Positions 41,928 through 52,893 are shown, numbered from the stretch's first letter. The stretch is 64,000 bases of DNA from Cupriavidus sp. WGlv3 (GCF_023952475.1 NZ_JALHRX010000012.1:1-64000), one strand, 5' to 3'. Numbers and translations are program-made. The notes: generated by a model not told the origin, from the letters alone.

Positions 41928-42380
41928 ATGCAAAGCCATACAGAGCAGGGTGCCGGTACGGACGAGGTGCTCGTCGTCGTCACCAATGCACCCGATGCCG
42001 ATACCGCGGCGCGTCTGTCGCGAGCCGTGCTGCAGGCGCGCGCCGCTGCCTGCGTGAACCGTCTGGCGCCGGTCGAATCCGAGTACTGGTGGCAGGGCAA
42101 GCTCGAGCAGGCGCGGGAATGGCCGCTGCTGATCAAGACCACGCGCGCGCGCTACGCTGCGCTCGAGGCCGTGATCCGGCAACATCACCCCTATGACGTC
42201 CCGGAGCTGCTCGCGTGGCCCGTGGCAGCGGGCTACGGGCCGTACCTGGCATGGGTACGTAGCGAAACCGCCGGCGTGCCGGCGCAGCCAGGAACGGCGG
42301 CACCGGGCGGCGATGCCCGCGGGGCAGCACCAGGTATGGCAGCGCCCCAGGATCAAGACCAACAGGAATCGGATTCATGA
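41928..42380 (+). CDS. cutA: CutA divalent-cation tolerance protein
   Basis: CutA is a small trimeric cytoplasmic protein linked to divalent metal tolerance. The 150-residue protein has VLVVVTNAPDADTAARLSRAVLQARAAACVN and the WWQGKLEQAREWPLLIKTTRARY and HPYDVPELLAWPVAAGYGPYLAWV blocks of the family, ending near residue 110. The remaining 40 residues are Gly/Ala/Pro/Gln-rich and look disordered; typical CutA is 105-115 residues. ATG 41928 is 7 bases after GGAG. Its stop overlaps the dsbD start by 4 bases, as in E. coli where cutA precedes dsbD. Confidence 0.93.
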   Translation: MQSHTEQGAGTDEVLVVVTNAPDADTAARLSRAVLQARAAACVNRLAPVESEYWWQGKLEQAREWPLLIKTTRARYAALEAVIRQHHPYDVPELLAWPVAAGYGPYLAWVRSETAGVPAQPGTAAPGGDARGAAPGMAAPQDQDQQESDS

Positions 42381-44302
42381 ACATCGGTTTGGCACGGCGG
42401 GTGGGCACGCCCGCGCAGATGTGGGTGCGGCATATTGCCGCAGCGCTGCTGGCGGCACTGGCCTGGCTGTGCCTGGCGGGCAGCCTCCACGCCGCCACCG
42501 AGGACGACTTCCTGCCGCCCGAGCAAGCCTTTCGCTTTGCCGCCAGCCAGCCTGACGACAAGACCATCGAAGTGCGCTTTGACGTCGCGCCGGGCTACTA
42601 CATGTACCGTGAGCGCTTTGCCTTCGCCGCGCAGCCGGCCGGGGTGAAGCTGGGCGCGCCGGCCTACCCGCAGGGCAAGGTCAAGTTCGACGAGACCTTC
42701 GGCAAGGAGATGGAGACCTACCGCGACAGCGTGGTCATCCGCGTGCCGGTCGAGGCCGCGCCAGCCGACGGCAAATGGACGCTGACGGTGACCTCGCAGG
42801 GCTGCGCCGACAAGGGCCTGTGCTATCCGCCGATGGAAAGCGTCTACAAGGTGGGCGGCAGCGCGCTGGCCGACCTGTTCGGCAAGCGCGGTCGCAGCGA
42901 CGCCCCGGCGGCCGAGCCGGTTCCGGCGCCCGCGGTGCCAGCGGTTCCCGCAGTACCGGGTTCGGCCGCGACCCTGCGCGCCGACGACAGCGACCGCATC
43001 GCCGGCGCACTGGCCAGCCGCAACCTCGGCCTGATCGGGGCGCTGTTCTTCGGCCTGGGCCTGCTGCTGACCTTTACCCCATGCGTGCTGCCGATGGTGC
43101 CGATCCTGTCGTCGATCGTGGTCGGCGAGCACGTCACGCGCGGCCGCGCGCTACTGGTGTCGCTGGCCTATGTGCTGGGCATGGCGGTGGTGTACACCGC
43201 GGTCGGCGTGGCCGCGGGCCTGCTCGGCGAGGGGCTGTCGGCCGCGCTGCAGACGCCCTGGGTGCTGGGCGCCTTCGCGGCGCTGATGGTGGCGCTGGCG
43301 CTGTCGATGTTTGGCCTGTACGAACTGCAACTGCCGCAGCGCTGGCAGACCCGGCTGACGGAATCGTCCAACCGCCGCCAGGGTGGCCAGGTGGCGGGGG
43401 CCGCGGCGATGGGCGCGATCTCCGCGCTGATCGTCGGCCCCTGCGTGACGGCGCCGCTGGCGGGTGCGCTGGCCTATATCGCGCAGAGCCGCGATGCCGT
43501 GATCGGCGGCGCCGCGCTGTTCGCGATGGCGCTGGGCATGGGCGTGCCGCTGGTGCTGGTCGGCGTGGGCGCGGGCAACCTGTTGCCGCGCGCCGGCCGC
43601 TGGATGGAGGTGACCAAGCGCTTCTTCGGCTTCCTGCTGCTGGGCGTGGCGCTGTGGATGCTGGGGCCGGTGCTGCCTGCGTGGGCCACGATGCTGCTGC
43701 TGGCGGCGCTGTTGCTGGTGGCGGCGGTGTTTCTCGGTGCCTTCGACGGGCTGGGACCGGATCCGCGCAACCTGGTGCGGGTGGGCAAGGGCGTGGGCGT
43801 GCTGTTTGCCATCGCCGCTGCGATCGTGCTGATCGGCGTCGCTTCGGGCGGACGCGACCCGCTGCAGCCGCTGTCGCATTTGAGCGTGGCGCGTACCGGC
43901 GGCGAAAGCGCCGGCGCTGCGGCGGCGGTGCGTTTCGAGCGCGTGCGCAGCGTGGCCGAACTCGACGCCCGCGTGGCGCAGGCCGCCGCCGCGGGCAAGC
44001 CGGTGCTGCTGGATTTCTATGCCGACTGGTGCGTCAGCTGCAAGGAAATGGAGCGCATGACCTTCGTCGATCCGCGCGTGCGCGCGCGGCTGTCGGAGCT
44101 CGTGCTGCTGCAGGCGGACGTGACCGCCAACAATGCCGACGACAAGGCCTTGCTCAAGCGCTTCGGCCTGTTCGGGCCGCCCGGCATCATCCTGTTCGGC
44201 CCGGATGGTCGCGAGCGCCCGGTGCGCGTGATCGGCTACCAGTCGGCCAACCGCTTCCTGGAAAGCCTGGAGCGCGCTTTCGGCACGCGCACGCGTACCT
44301 GA
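42377..44302 (+). CDS. dsbD: Thiol:disulfide interchange protein DsbD
   Basis: DsbD carries electrons from cytoplasmic thioredoxin to the periplasm for DsbC and cytochrome c maturation. The 641-residue protein has a signal peptide (about 1-40) and the periplasmic alpha domain with the QGCADKGLCYPP cysteine pair (about 138-145). Eight hydrophobic helices follow, holding the FTPCVLPMVP and VGPCVTAPL cysteines, then a C-terminal thioredoxin-like domain with CVSC (552-555). All three redox pairs are intact. It overlaps cutA by four bases and is convergent with the next gene. The system II cytochrome genes at 48014-52297 are likely beneficiaries. Confidence 0.97.
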   Translation: MNIGLARRVGTPAQMWVRHIAAALLAALAWLCLAGSLHAATEDDFLPPEQAFRFAASQPDDKTIEVRFDVAPGYYMYRERFAFAAQPAGVKLGAPAYPQGKVKFDETFGKEMETYRDSVVIRVPVEAAPADGKWTLTVTSQGCADKGLCYPPMESVYKVGGSALADLFGKRGRSDAPAAEPVPAPAVPAVPAVPGSAATLRADDSDRIAGALASRNLGLIGALFFGLGLLLTFTPCVLPMVPILSSIVVGEHVTRGRALLVSLAYVLGMAVVYTAVGVAAGLLGEGLSAALQTPWVLGAFAALMVALALSMFGLYELQLPQRWQTRLTESSNRRQGGQVAGAAAMGAISALIVGPCVTAPLAGALAYIAQSRDAVIGGAALFAMALGMGVPLVLVGVGAGNLLPRAGRWMEVTKRFFGFLLLGVALWMLGPVLPAWATMLLLAALLLVAAVFLGAFDGLGPDPRNLVRVGKGVGVLFAIAAAIVLIGVASGGRDPLQPLSHLSVARTGGESAGAAAAVRFERVRSVAELDARVAQAAAAGKPVLLDFYADWCVSCKEMERMTFVDPRVRARLSELVLLQADVTANNADDKALLKRFGLFGPPGIILFGPDGRERPVRVIGYQSANRFLESLERAFGTRTRT

Positions 44303-44332
44303 GGCGTAACCGAGGCGTACCCAGGCCTGCGG

Positions 44333-45553
44333 CTAGCGCTCCAGCTGCCGCGCCAGCGCCCACAGCGCCGCCAGTACCACCGCCACCGCGCCCATCAGGC
44401 CGATCGACCACCAGAAGCCCTGCGGCTCTTGCAGCCACGGCATGCGCTCGAAGTTCATGCCGAAGACGCCGGTGATCAGCGTCAGCGGCATGAACAGCGC
44501 CGTGATCAGCGTCAGCGCGCGCATGGTGCGGTTGGTCCGGTGCGCCACCGCCGAGAAGTGAATCTGCACCGCCGATTCGATCGAATCCTCCAGCCGGCGC
44601 GCATGCGCCAGCACCCGCTGGATATGCTCCATCACGTCGTTGATGCGCACCAGCAGCACCTCGTCGCGCCCCGGCGCATTGGCCGCGCCGCCGGGCTGGT
44701 CGCTGCTGTAGCGGTTGTCGAGCAGGCTGTCGCGGAATTCCTGCAGCGCGTCGCGCTGCTCCTCGCTCAGGTGTTCCAGCTTGCGCAGCTGGATGCGCGC
44801 ATCCAGCAGGCCCTCCCAGCTGGAGAAGCTGCGGCGCGAGTTCAGCAGCGCGCGCTGCCAGCGGTCAAGCTGGCGCGTCAGCGGCGCGCGCAGTTCCAGG
44901 TAGCGGTCGACCATGGCGTTAAGCAGCCGCAGCATCAGGTCTTCGGGCCGGCTCGGCGGACGGATGCCGTGCAGCAGCGACTGACCGTTGCCACGCGCGG
45001 GCGCGGCTTGTGGACGCGGGGCCTGGCACAGCTCGAGCAAACGCTGGCGCACCTGGTCGATGGTGCGCGACGGCCCCGAGCGTACCGTCACCAGCACGGT
45101 GTCGAACATGAAGAACGTGACCGGCTGGGTATCGATCTTGGCCAGTGCCGGCAGGAAGCCGGGCGCATAACGCTTCTGCCGGGCCGCTGCCTCGGCCGCG
45201 GGCGGCCTGGTGGTGCTAGCGGTGCCGGCGGCGTCCTGCGGCTCGGCCTCGACAATGGCGCGGCTGGTTTCGAAGGTCAGCTTGCGGAAGATCACCATGT
45301 CGTACGCATGGGTCGTATCGAAGTACGACGGATGCGCGGCGTTGGTGGCGTCGGCCAGGTGCAGGTCGAGGATGGGCGCGCCGGCCAGCTGGCGCACCTG
45401 TTCACGCCAGGCGTCGGGCGCCGCGGTGACCTCTTCGGTGGAAAAATCCGCCCACACGAACAGTGACGCGGCATTGCCAGACAGAAAGCTGCTCGCCTCG
45501 GTGAGCGAGGCGAGCGGGTGTACCTGGCTCGCTGAGAAACCTAGCAACTCCAT
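44333..45553 (-). CDS. CorA-family divalent metal transporter
   Basis: The 406-residue protein has a long cytoplasmic N-terminal domain and two C-terminal membrane helices. The family signature GMN lies at 365-367 (GVFGMNFERMPW), preceded by NRTMRALTLITALFMPLTLITG, the first pore helix. CorA-type channels import Mg or Co, and ZntB relatives move Zn; the sequence alone does not settle which. ATG 45553 is chosen as the first start after the hemB stop at 45571. An in-frame extension upstream would overlap hemB and is not real. Confidence 0.9.
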   Translation of the reverse strand: MELLGFSASQVHPLASLTEASSFLSGNAASLFVWADFSTEEVTAAPDAWREQVRQLAGAPILDLHLADATNAAHPSYFDTTHAYDMVIFRKLTFETSRAIVEAEPQDAAGTASTTRPPAAEAAARQKRYAPGFLPALAKIDTQPVTFFMFDTVLVTVRSGPSRTIDQVRQRLLELCQAPRPQAAPARGNGQSLLHGIRPPSRPEDLMLRLLNAMVDRYLELRAPLTRQLDRWQRALLNSRRSFSSWEGLLDARIQLRKLEHLSEEQRDALQEFRDSLLDNRYSSDQPGGAANAPGRDEVLLVRINDVMEHIQRVLAHARRLEDSIESAVQIHFSAVAHRTNRTMRALTLITALFMPLTLITGVFGMNFERMPWLQEPQGFWWSIGLMGAVAVVLAALWALARQLER

Positions 45554-45570
45554 GCGCGGTCGCCCGGCCG

Positions 45571-46797
<1,227 letters not shown>

Positions 46798-46815
46798 GCG
46801 CGCCCGCTGCCAGGA

Positions 46816-47517
46816 TTACGCGGCCGGATCGGACGCAGGGGGCACCGGCTTCGCGGCGGCGGGCTCGCGTTCCACCTTTTGCGCTTCTGGCAGGTTCAGC
46901 CAGCCGGCGATCACGCCCTGCGCCTCTTCGATGCCGCGGCGCTTCAGGCTGGAGAACAGCTGCGCCGTCATCGGCACCGGCGTTTCCAGTTGCTCGGCAT
47001 AGCCTTGCAGCATCTTGCGGGTCTCGCGCAGGGCCTTGGCATTGTCGCTGTTGGTGAGCTTGTCGGCCTTGGTCAGCAGCACGTGGATCGGTCGTCCGGT
47101 GGGCAGGAACCACTCGACCATCTGGCAGTCGAGATCCGTGAACGGCCGGCGCGCATCCATCATCAGGATCAGGCCGGCGAGCTGCTGGCGGGTCTGTACG
47201 TAATCGCTGAGCAGGCCCTGCCAGTGGTACTTGGCCGAGCCCGAGACCTCGGCATAGCCGTAGCCCGGCAGGTCGACCAGGAACGCGAGCGGGTCGGGCG
47301 CCTTGACCGGCGCCACCGAGAAATAGTTGATGTGCTGGGTGCGCCCGGGCGTGCGCGACGAGAACGCCAGCCGCTTCTGGTTGCACAGGATGTTGATGGC
47401 GGTGGACTTGCCCGCGTTGGAGCGGCCGGCGAACGCGACTTCGGGCACGGCCGTGGCGGGCAGGTCGCGCAGGTGGTTCACGGTGATGAAGAAGCGGGCC
47501 TGGTGAAGAAGGGACAT
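46816..47517 (-). CDS. engB: Ribosome biogenesis GTPase EngB (YsxC/YihA)
   Basis: EngB is a small GTPase needed for 50S assembly. The 233-residue protein has the G1 loop GRSNAGKS (31-38), the SRTPGRTQ switch I region, the G3 DLPGYG and the G4 TKAD. A charged/Pro-rich tail (about the last 22 residues) exceeds the usual length of about 200. ATG 47517 is the natural start. It is divergent from cytochrome c4. Confidence 0.96.
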   Translation of the reverse strand: MSLLHQARFFITVNHLRDLPATAVPEVAFAGRSNAGKSTAINILCNQKRLAFSSRTPGRTQHINYFSVAPVKAPDPLAFLVDLPGYGYAEVSGSAKYHWQGLLSDYVQTRQQLAGLILMMDARRPFTDLDCQMVEWFLPTGRPIHVLLTKADKLTNSDNAKALRETRKMLQGYAEQLETPVPMTAQLFSSLKRRGIEEAQGVIAGWLNLPEAQKVEREPAAAKPVPPASDPAA

Positions 47518-48013
47518 GCGCTAGAGCAGTGGGGCGGGCCGCGGAGGCCGCGCGCAAGCGCATGCCGGGGCCGGGGTCTCGCCAGGGTGGGATGGCTGCG
47601 GCCTGGGCCGCCCGCCGGGCTTGACCTGGCGCACCCCAAACGGGCACGACAAGGCGCAAGGCATCAATCCGGCACATAACTTATTGTACAATACGCCGGT
47701 TTACGGTCTCCTGAACGGGTGACGCGTGGCATCCATGCCGCGTGCCTCGGCTGCCGTCGTCCGGGCGGGAAGCCTAGTGTGTCGTTCCATCGTGGGCAAG
47801 GCCTTGCCCCGCATTGCGCATTGCACCGAACGGTGCGGCGGCTGCGGAAGCGGGCTGGCGGGGTCTGCCGCCACGGCCAGCGTTGCGCGGATCGGTCAGC
47901 CGCACGCGGGTCGCCACGATTCCCAGCCTTTTCACCGGCGCGTCCTCACCGCCGGCAAAGCGCCGGAGCGGCACGCATCACGGTATCCAAAACAATTCAG
48001 AGAAGGTGTGCGA
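47518..48013. other. 496-base divergent region engB / cytochrome c4
   Basis: No gene is seen. A perfect palindrome ATTGTACAAT lies at 47683-47692 and contains TACAAT on both strands, a possible shared -10 element, but neither strand shows a good -35. An in-frame open stretch from 47726 to the cytochrome start lacks a ribosome site and a signal peptide, so it is not coding. Confidence 0.5.
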
Positions 48014-48673
48014 ATGAACCGCATTGCGAAGATTCTGGGTGTCCTGGCTCTGGCCGTTCCTGCCGCCGCCCTTTCCGGTCTGGCATCTGCCGCAGAGCAG
48101 GCCGCCGCGAAGGCGGACCCGGCCAAGGGTGAAACGCTGTACACGCAAGGTGCCCCCGATCGCAATGTGCCCGCCTGCCTGAGCTGCCACGGTGCCGCCG
48201 GCAACAGCGCGGCAGCCGCCAATCCCAAGCTGGCCGCGCAGCATCCGGAATACGTCCACAAGCAGCTGGCCGACTTCAAGGCCAAGGCCCGCAGCAACGC
48301 GATCATGGTGCCGATGGCGTCGGTGCTGACCGACGAGGAAATGCGCAACGTCGGCGCCTACCTCGCCAAGCAGTCGCTCAAGCCGGCCACCGCCAAGAAC
48401 AAGGACAGCATCGAAGCCGGCCAGAAGATCTACCGCGCCGGCATCGCCGCCAAGGGCGTGCCGGCCTGCGCCGCCTGCCATGGCCCCGCCGGCGCAGGCA
48501 TGCCGGCGCAGTATCCGCGCATCGGCGGCCAGTGGGCCGACTATACCGAGGCACAACTGGTGGCATTCCGCCAGGGCACCCGCAAGAACAACCCGGTCAT
48601 GACGACCATCGCCGCCAAGATGTCGGATGCCGAGATCAAGGCGGTGGCGGACTACGTCGCCGGGGTTCGCTGA
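48014..48673 (+). CDS. Cytochrome c4, periplasmic dihaem protein
   Basis: The 219-residue protein has a signal peptide (about 1-26, LALAVPAAALSGLASA) and two class I haem sites: CLSCH at 55-59 and CAACH at 152-156, each followed by its own domain with a later Met ligand. This tandem form is cytochrome c4, an electron donor to terminal oxidases. ATG 48014 follows AGAAGG. The resB-ccsB maturation genes lie directly downstream, after a hairpin at 48784-48820. Confidence 0.93.
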   Translation: MNRIAKILGVLALAVPAAALSGLASAAEQAAAKADPAKGETLYTQGAPDRNVPACLSCHGAAGNSAAAANPKLAAQHPEYVHKQLADFKAKARSNAIMVPMASVLTDEEMRNVGAYLAKQSLKPATAKNKDSIEAGQKIYRAGIAAKGVPACAACHGPAGAGMPAQYPRIGGQWADYTEAQLVAFRQGTRKNNPVMTTIAAKMSDAEIKAVADYVAGVR

Positions 48674-48783
48674 CGATCCGGGATTCCGCGACGCTGGCGC
48701 CTTTGCGCGCCGGCGCATCGGTTGAGCGGCCGCCGCCGGATGGCGCGGCCAGGCATGCAACCGAACGCGCTTGTCACAATCGA

Positions 48784-48823
48784 AAAGGGTGGCCTGCTTG
48801 CCAAAGCATGTCCACCCTTTATT
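48784..48823 (+). terminator. Weak terminator after cytochrome c4
   Basis: AAAGGGTGG (48784-48792) pairs with CCACCCTTT (48812-48820) around a 19-base loop, followed by ATT. The T-run is short, so partial read-through into resB is likely. Confidence 0.55.
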
Positions 48824-48861
48824 CATTTCCAGGCCGTACGCTGTTTTAGGTTTCACTGCAC

Positions 48862-51081
48862 ATGTCGACCGCTTCCACTTCAGGGCTGCACCTGAAGACC
48901 TCTCACCGCGTGCTGCGCGACGCGGTCGAATTGTTGTCCTCGATGCGCTTTGCGATCGCGCTGCTGACGGTGATCTCCATCGCCAGCGTGATCGGCACCG
49001 TGCTCAAGCAGAACGAGCCGTACCCGAACTACGTCAACCAGTTCGGACCGTTCTGGGCCGATGTGTTCCACACGCTGTCGCTGCAGAAGGTTTACGGGTC
49101 GTGGTGGTTCCTGCTGATCCTGGCCTTCCTGGTGGTGTCCACCAGCCTGTGCCTGGTGCGCAACGCGCCCAAGATGATCGCGGACATGCGCTCATGGAAG
49201 GACCATGTGCGCGAGCGCAGCCTGCGCGCTTTCCATCATCGCGGCGAGTTCGACGGCGCGCGTGCCCGCGCTGAGGCCGTCGGCCGGCTGACGGCATTGC
49301 TGACCAACCGCGGCTACCGCGTCAAGGCGGTCGAGCACGACGGCGCCACGCTGCTGGCGGCCAAGGCCGGCGCAGCCAACAAGGCCGGCTATATCCTGGC
49401 GCACACCGCCATCGTGGTGATCTGCATCGGCGGCCTGCTCGACGGCGACCTGCTGATCCGCGCGCAGATGTGGCTGGGCGACAAGACCCCGCTCCGCGGC
49501 AACGCGGTAATCAGCGAGATCCCGCCGCAGCACCGGCTGTCGGTGAACAACCCGGGCTTCCGTGGCAACGCCTACGTGCCCGAGGGCTCGACCGTCTCCA
49601 CCGCCATCCTCAACATTGCCGACGGAGCGCTGGTGCAGGACCTGCCGTTCGCGATCACGCTGAAGAAGTTCAAGGTCGACTTCTACGAGACCGGCATGCC
49701 CAAGCTGTTTGCCTCGGACGTGGTCGTGACCGATCGCGCCACCGGCAAGCGCACCGAGGCCACCATCAAGGTGAACGAGCCGCTGATCGTCGACGGCATC
49801 GCCATCTACCAGTCCAGCTTCGAGGACGGCGGCTCGCGCCTGAAGTTCGTCGGCTACCCGATGCAGGGCAGCGGCCATGCCACTTTCACCATCGACGGCG
49901 CGGTGGGCGGCAACAAGCCGCTGGCGGGCACCGGCACCAGCGCGGACAGCGACGGACTGACGGTGGAGTTCAGCGACTTCCGGCTGATGAATATCGAGAA
50001 CGTCACCGATGCCTCGGGCAAGCCCGATGCGCGCGGCGTGGCGCGCAAGTCCTTCAACGAAACGCTGGACAAGCATCTCGGCGCCGCCGCCAGTACCGAC
50101 CGCGCCAAGACCCTGCGCAATGTCGGCCCGTCGGTGCAGTACAAGCTGCGCGACCGCACCGGACAGGCGCGCGAGTACAACAACTACATGGTGCCGGTGC
50201 AGATGGACGGCCAGTCGGTGTTCCTGGCCGGCATGCGCGAGTCGCCCAGCGAGCAGTTCCGCTACCTGCGCATTCCCGCCGATGACCAGGGCAGCGTGGT
50301 CGACTGGATGCGGCTGCGCGCCGCGCTGCAGGACCGCGCACTGCGCGGCGAGGCCGCGCGCCGCTTTGCGCTGGCTTCGATGCCAGGCGACGACAAGGCC
50401 GAGCTGCGCCGTCAGCTGGCCGAAAGCGCGCTGCGCGCGCTCGACCTGTTCGCGGGGGCGACGCGTCCCACACCGGATTCGCCGCCGGGCGGCTTCACCG
50501 CCATCGCCGCCTTCCTGGAAAAGTCCGTGCCGCCGGCCGAGCAGCAGAAGGCCGCCGATGTGCTGCTGAAAATCCTGAACGGTTCGATGTGGGAGCTGTG
50601 GCAGCTCGCGCGCGCCCAGGACCAACTGCCGGTGGTAGCCAACAGTGCCCAGAGCGGCGCCTTCCTGCAGCAGGCCATCAATGCGCTGTCGGATAGTTTC
50701 TTCTACGGCGCACCGGTGTTCCTGCAGCTCGACGACTTCCAGGAAATCAAGGCCAGCGTGTTCCAGCTGACCCGTGCGCCGGGCAAGAACATCGTGTATC
50801 TTGGCTGTCTACTGCTGGTGTTGGGCGTGTTCGCGATGTTCTATATCCGCGAGCGCCGGGTCTGGGTCTGGGTGAAGGACAAGTCCACCGACCTGTCTGC
50901 CGACCGGCCCGCCGCGGGCAACACCGGCGACGGCGATGCCGGCAGCCATGTGCTGATGGCGATGTCGACTCAGCGCCGCACCATGGATTTCGAAAAGGAA
51001 TTCACGGCGCTGCGCGACGACATCGGCCGCGCCGCAGGGGGCCGCAGCGCCGCCCAGGAGCCCGCCGGCACTCCCCACTGA
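48862..51081 (+). CDS. resB: Cytochrome c biogenesis protein ResB (Ccs1)
   Basis: ResB is the large membrane partner of system II cytochrome c maturation, which exports haem and attaches it to apocytochromes. The 739-residue protein has three N-terminal helices (LLSSMRFAIALLTVISIASVIGTVLKQ; the WWFLLILAFLVVSTSLCLVRN block; and ILAHTAIVVICIGGLL). A large periplasmic domain follows, then a last helix (NIVYLGCLLLVLGVFAMFYIRERRVWVWV). ATG 48862 lies 17 codons before the first conserved block. ccsB follows after 16 bases. Confidence 0.96.
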   Translation: MSTASTSGLHLKTSHRVLRDAVELLSSMRFAIALLTVISIASVIGTVLKQNEPYPNYVNQFGPFWADVFHTLSLQKVYGSWWFLLILAFLVVSTSLCLVRNAPKMIADMRSWKDHVRERSLRAFHHRGEFDGARARAEAVGRLTALLTNRGYRVKAVEHDGATLLAAKAGAANKAGYILAHTAIVVICIGGLLDGDLLIRAQMWLGDKTPLRGNAVISEIPPQHRLSVNNPGFRGNAYVPEGSTVSTAILNIADGALVQDLPFAITLKKFKVDFYETGMPKLFASDVVVTDRATGKRTEATIKVNEPLIVDGIAIYQSSFEDGGSRLKFVGYPMQGSGHATFTIDGAVGGNKPLAGTGTSADSDGLTVEFSDFRLMNIENVTDASGKPDARGVARKSFNETLDKHLGAAASTDRAKTLRNVGPSVQYKLRDRTGQAREYNNYMVPVQMDGQSVFLAGMRESPSEQFRYLRIPADDQGSVVDWMRLRAALQDRALRGEAARRFALASMPGDDKAELRRQLAESALRALDLFAGATRPTPDSPPGGFTAIAAFLEKSVPPAEQQKAADVLLKILNGSMWELWQLARAQDQLPVVANSAQSGAFLQQAINALSDSFFYGAPVFLQLDDFQEIKASVFQLTRAPGKNIVYLGCLLLVLGVFAMFYIRERRVWVWVKDKSTDLSADRPAAGNTGDGDAGSHVLMAMSTQRRTMDFEKEFTALRDDIGRAAGGRSAAQEPAGTPH

Positions 51082-51097
51082 ATCGAGCAGGTACGCT

Positions 51098-52297
51098 ATG
51101 TCCTCTAATGTGAAACAGGCCGGTCCCGCCATGCGCGGCACCCCGCGCGCCGACACCGGCGCCGAGGAGGCCTACCTCGAACCTTCCTTCCTGCGCCGCC
51201 TGAGCTGGGTGGACTGGCTGTTCGCGCTGGCGCTGGCCGCGGGCGCCGGCGTGGCGCTGGCGCAATACGGGCAATGGATGGACGGCTACGACAAGGCCGT
51301 GCTGATCGGCGCCGTGCCCACCTTCGCGCTGCTCGGCTGGCACTGGAAGCCGGTGCGGCCGCTGATGGTAGCGCTGGCGGTGCTGTCGCTGTTCGCGATC
51401 CAGCTCTACCAGGGCCAGCTCGCGCGCGCCGAACAGGCCTTCTTTCTCAAGTACTTCCTGTCGAGCCAGTCGGCCATCCTGTGGATGAGCGCACTGGTGT
51501 TCCTGTCCACGCTGTTCTACTGGGTTGGGCTGGCGACGCGCTCGGGCACGGGCTACAGCCTCGGCAGCAAGCTGTGCTGGGGCGCGGTGGTGCTGGGCTT
51601 CACCGGCATGCTGGTGCGCTGGTACGAGTCCTACCTGCTCGGCGCCGACATCGGACACATCCCCATCTCGAACCTGTACGAAGTCTTCGTGCTGTTCACG
51701 CTGATCACTTCGCTGTTCTACCTGTACTACGAAGGCCGTTACGCCACGCGCGCGCTGGGCCCGTTCGTGATGCTGGTGGTGTCGGCCGCGGTGGGCTTCC
51801 TGCTGTGGTACACGGTCAGCCGCAATGCGCAGGAGATCCAGCCGCTGGTGCCCGCGCTGCAGAGCTGGTGGATGAAGATCCATGTGCCGGCCAACTTTAT
51901 CGGCTACGGCACCTTTGCGCTGGCGGCGATGGTCGCGGTGGCCTACCTGCTCAAGCAGCGCGGCGTGCTGGCCGAGCGCCTGCCGTCGCTGGAGCTGCTC
52001 GACGACGTGATGTACAAGGCGATCGCGGTTGGCTTTGCCTTCTTCACCATCGCCACCATCCTCGGCGCGCTGTGGGCGGCCGAGGCCTGGGGCGGCTACT
52101 GGAGCTGGGACCCCAAGGAAACCTGGGCGCTGATCGTCTGGCTCAACTACGCGGCCTGGCTGCATATGCGGCTGATGAAGGGGCTGCGCGGCACGGTGGC
52201 GGCCTGGTGGGCGCTGGTCGGCCTGCTGGTGACGACTTTTGCGTTCCTGGGCGTAAACATGTTCCTGTCGGGCCTGCACAGCTACGGCGAACTCTGA
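51098..52297 (+). CDS. ccsB: Cytochrome c biogenesis haem-handling protein CcsB (CcsA/ResC type)
   Basis: The 399-residue, eight-helix membrane protein is the haem-handling half of the system II synthase. The WWD signature WAAEAWGGYWSWDPKETWAL is near residues 325-345 and conserved histidines flank it. Naming varies: this half is CcsA or ResC in some systems and CcsB in TIGR-type annotation of proteobacteria. It ends in a strong terminator, closing the cytochrome unit. Confidence 0.95.
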   Translation: MSSNVKQAGPAMRGTPRADTGAEEAYLEPSFLRRLSWVDWLFALALAAGAGVALAQYGQWMDGYDKAVLIGAVPTFALLGWHWKPVRPLMVALAVLSLFAIQLYQGQLARAEQAFFLKYFLSSQSAILWMSALVFLSTLFYWVGLATRSGTGYSLGSKLCWGAVVLGFTGMLVRWYESYLLGADIGHIPISNLYEVFVLFTLITSLFYLYYEGRYATRALGPFVMLVVSAAVGFLLWYTVSRNAQEIQPLVPALQSWWMKIHVPANFIGYGTFALAAMVAVAYLLKQRGVLAERLPSLELLDDVMYKAIAVGFAFFTIATILGALWAAEAWGGYWSWDPKETWALIVWLNYAAWLHMRLMKGLRGTVAAWWALVGLLVTTFAFLGVNMFLSGLHSYGEL

Positions 52298-52321
52298 CGC
52301 GCGCATGCTGCGATGCAAAAG

Positions 52322-52346
52322 ACCTGCCTTCGGGCAGGTTTTTTTT
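52322..52346 (+). terminator. Terminator after ccsB
   Basis: ACCTGCC (52322-52328) pairs with GGCAGGT (52333-52339) around a TTCG tetraloop, with T-run 52339-52346. Two further T-runs (52351-52356, 52361-52367) follow. Confidence 0.92.
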
Positions 52347-52376
52347 CGACTTTTTTCAATTTTTTTGGCCGCTGCG

Positions 52377-52404
52377 GGAATAAAGAGATCACATCCAGTG
52401 TTTA
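52377..52404 (+). promoter_or_regulatory. Possible ECF sigma promoter
   Basis: GGAATAA (52377-52383) and GTTTA (52400-52404) are 16 bases apart. ECF sigma factors typically use a GGAA-type -35 and a short -10, and usually drive their own operon. An ECF gene is the second gene downstream, so autoregulation is the simple reading. No comparable site was found before msrP. Confidence 0.55.
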
Positions 52405-52455
52405 CTGGAGGGACGGTGCCGGCTGGCGGCACCGAATTGCATGGAGAACAAGATC

Positions 52456-52893
52456 ATGGCAAGTCTGCGTCATAACGCTGCTGCATCCCTGGTTCGTCCC
52501 GGCGCGCTCGCGCTCGGCTGCGCGGCCGTCCTGCTCGCCGGTTGTGCCGGCATGGGCATGGGCGGGGGCAGCGCCGGCAATCTGCCGCCCACGGTCAAGG
52601 TGACCAATGGCGTGCTGACCGATCCGCAGGGGCTGACGCTGTACACCTTTGACCGCGACACCGCCGGCAGCGGCAAGAGCGCCTGCAACGGGCCCTGCGC
52701 GACCAACTGGCCGCCGCTGATGGCGGCCCCGGGCACCAGCGGTTCGGGCCAGTACACCATCATCACGCGCGATGACGGCAGCAAGCAGTGGGCCTATCGC
52801 GGCCAGCCGCTGTACCGCTTCGCCAAGGACGCCAAGCCGGGCGATCGCACCGGCGACAACGTCAACAACGTCTGGCACGTGGTCAAGCCCTGA
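52456..52893 (+). CDS. Lipoprotein with two secreted-repeat (DUF-type) units
   Basis: The 145-residue protein has a lipoprotein signal (lipobox LLAGC, Cys30) then a Met/Gly stretch and two repeat units of the secreted lipoprotein repeat family: DPQGLTLYTFDRDTAGSGKSAC with NGPCATNWPP, and DDGSKQWAYRGQPLYRF. The function of the family is unknown. Start ATG 52456 is chosen because GGAG (52443-52446) precedes it; ATG 52441 is the alternative. It is first in a unit with an ECF sigma factor, suggesting an envelope-stress target. Confidence 0.85.
   Translation: MASLRHNAAASLVRPGALALGCAAVLLAGCAGMGMGGGSAGNLPPTVKVTNGVLTDPQGLTLYTFDRDTAGSGKSACNGPCATNWPPLMAAPGTSGSGQYTIITRDDGSKQWAYRGQPLYRFAKDAKPGDRTGDNVNNVWHVVKP

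Noticed and set aside
47726-48013. In-frame upstream extension of cytochrome c4
   Set aside because: It would bury the signal peptide, and the ATG at 48014 has a ribosome site and a normal leader.
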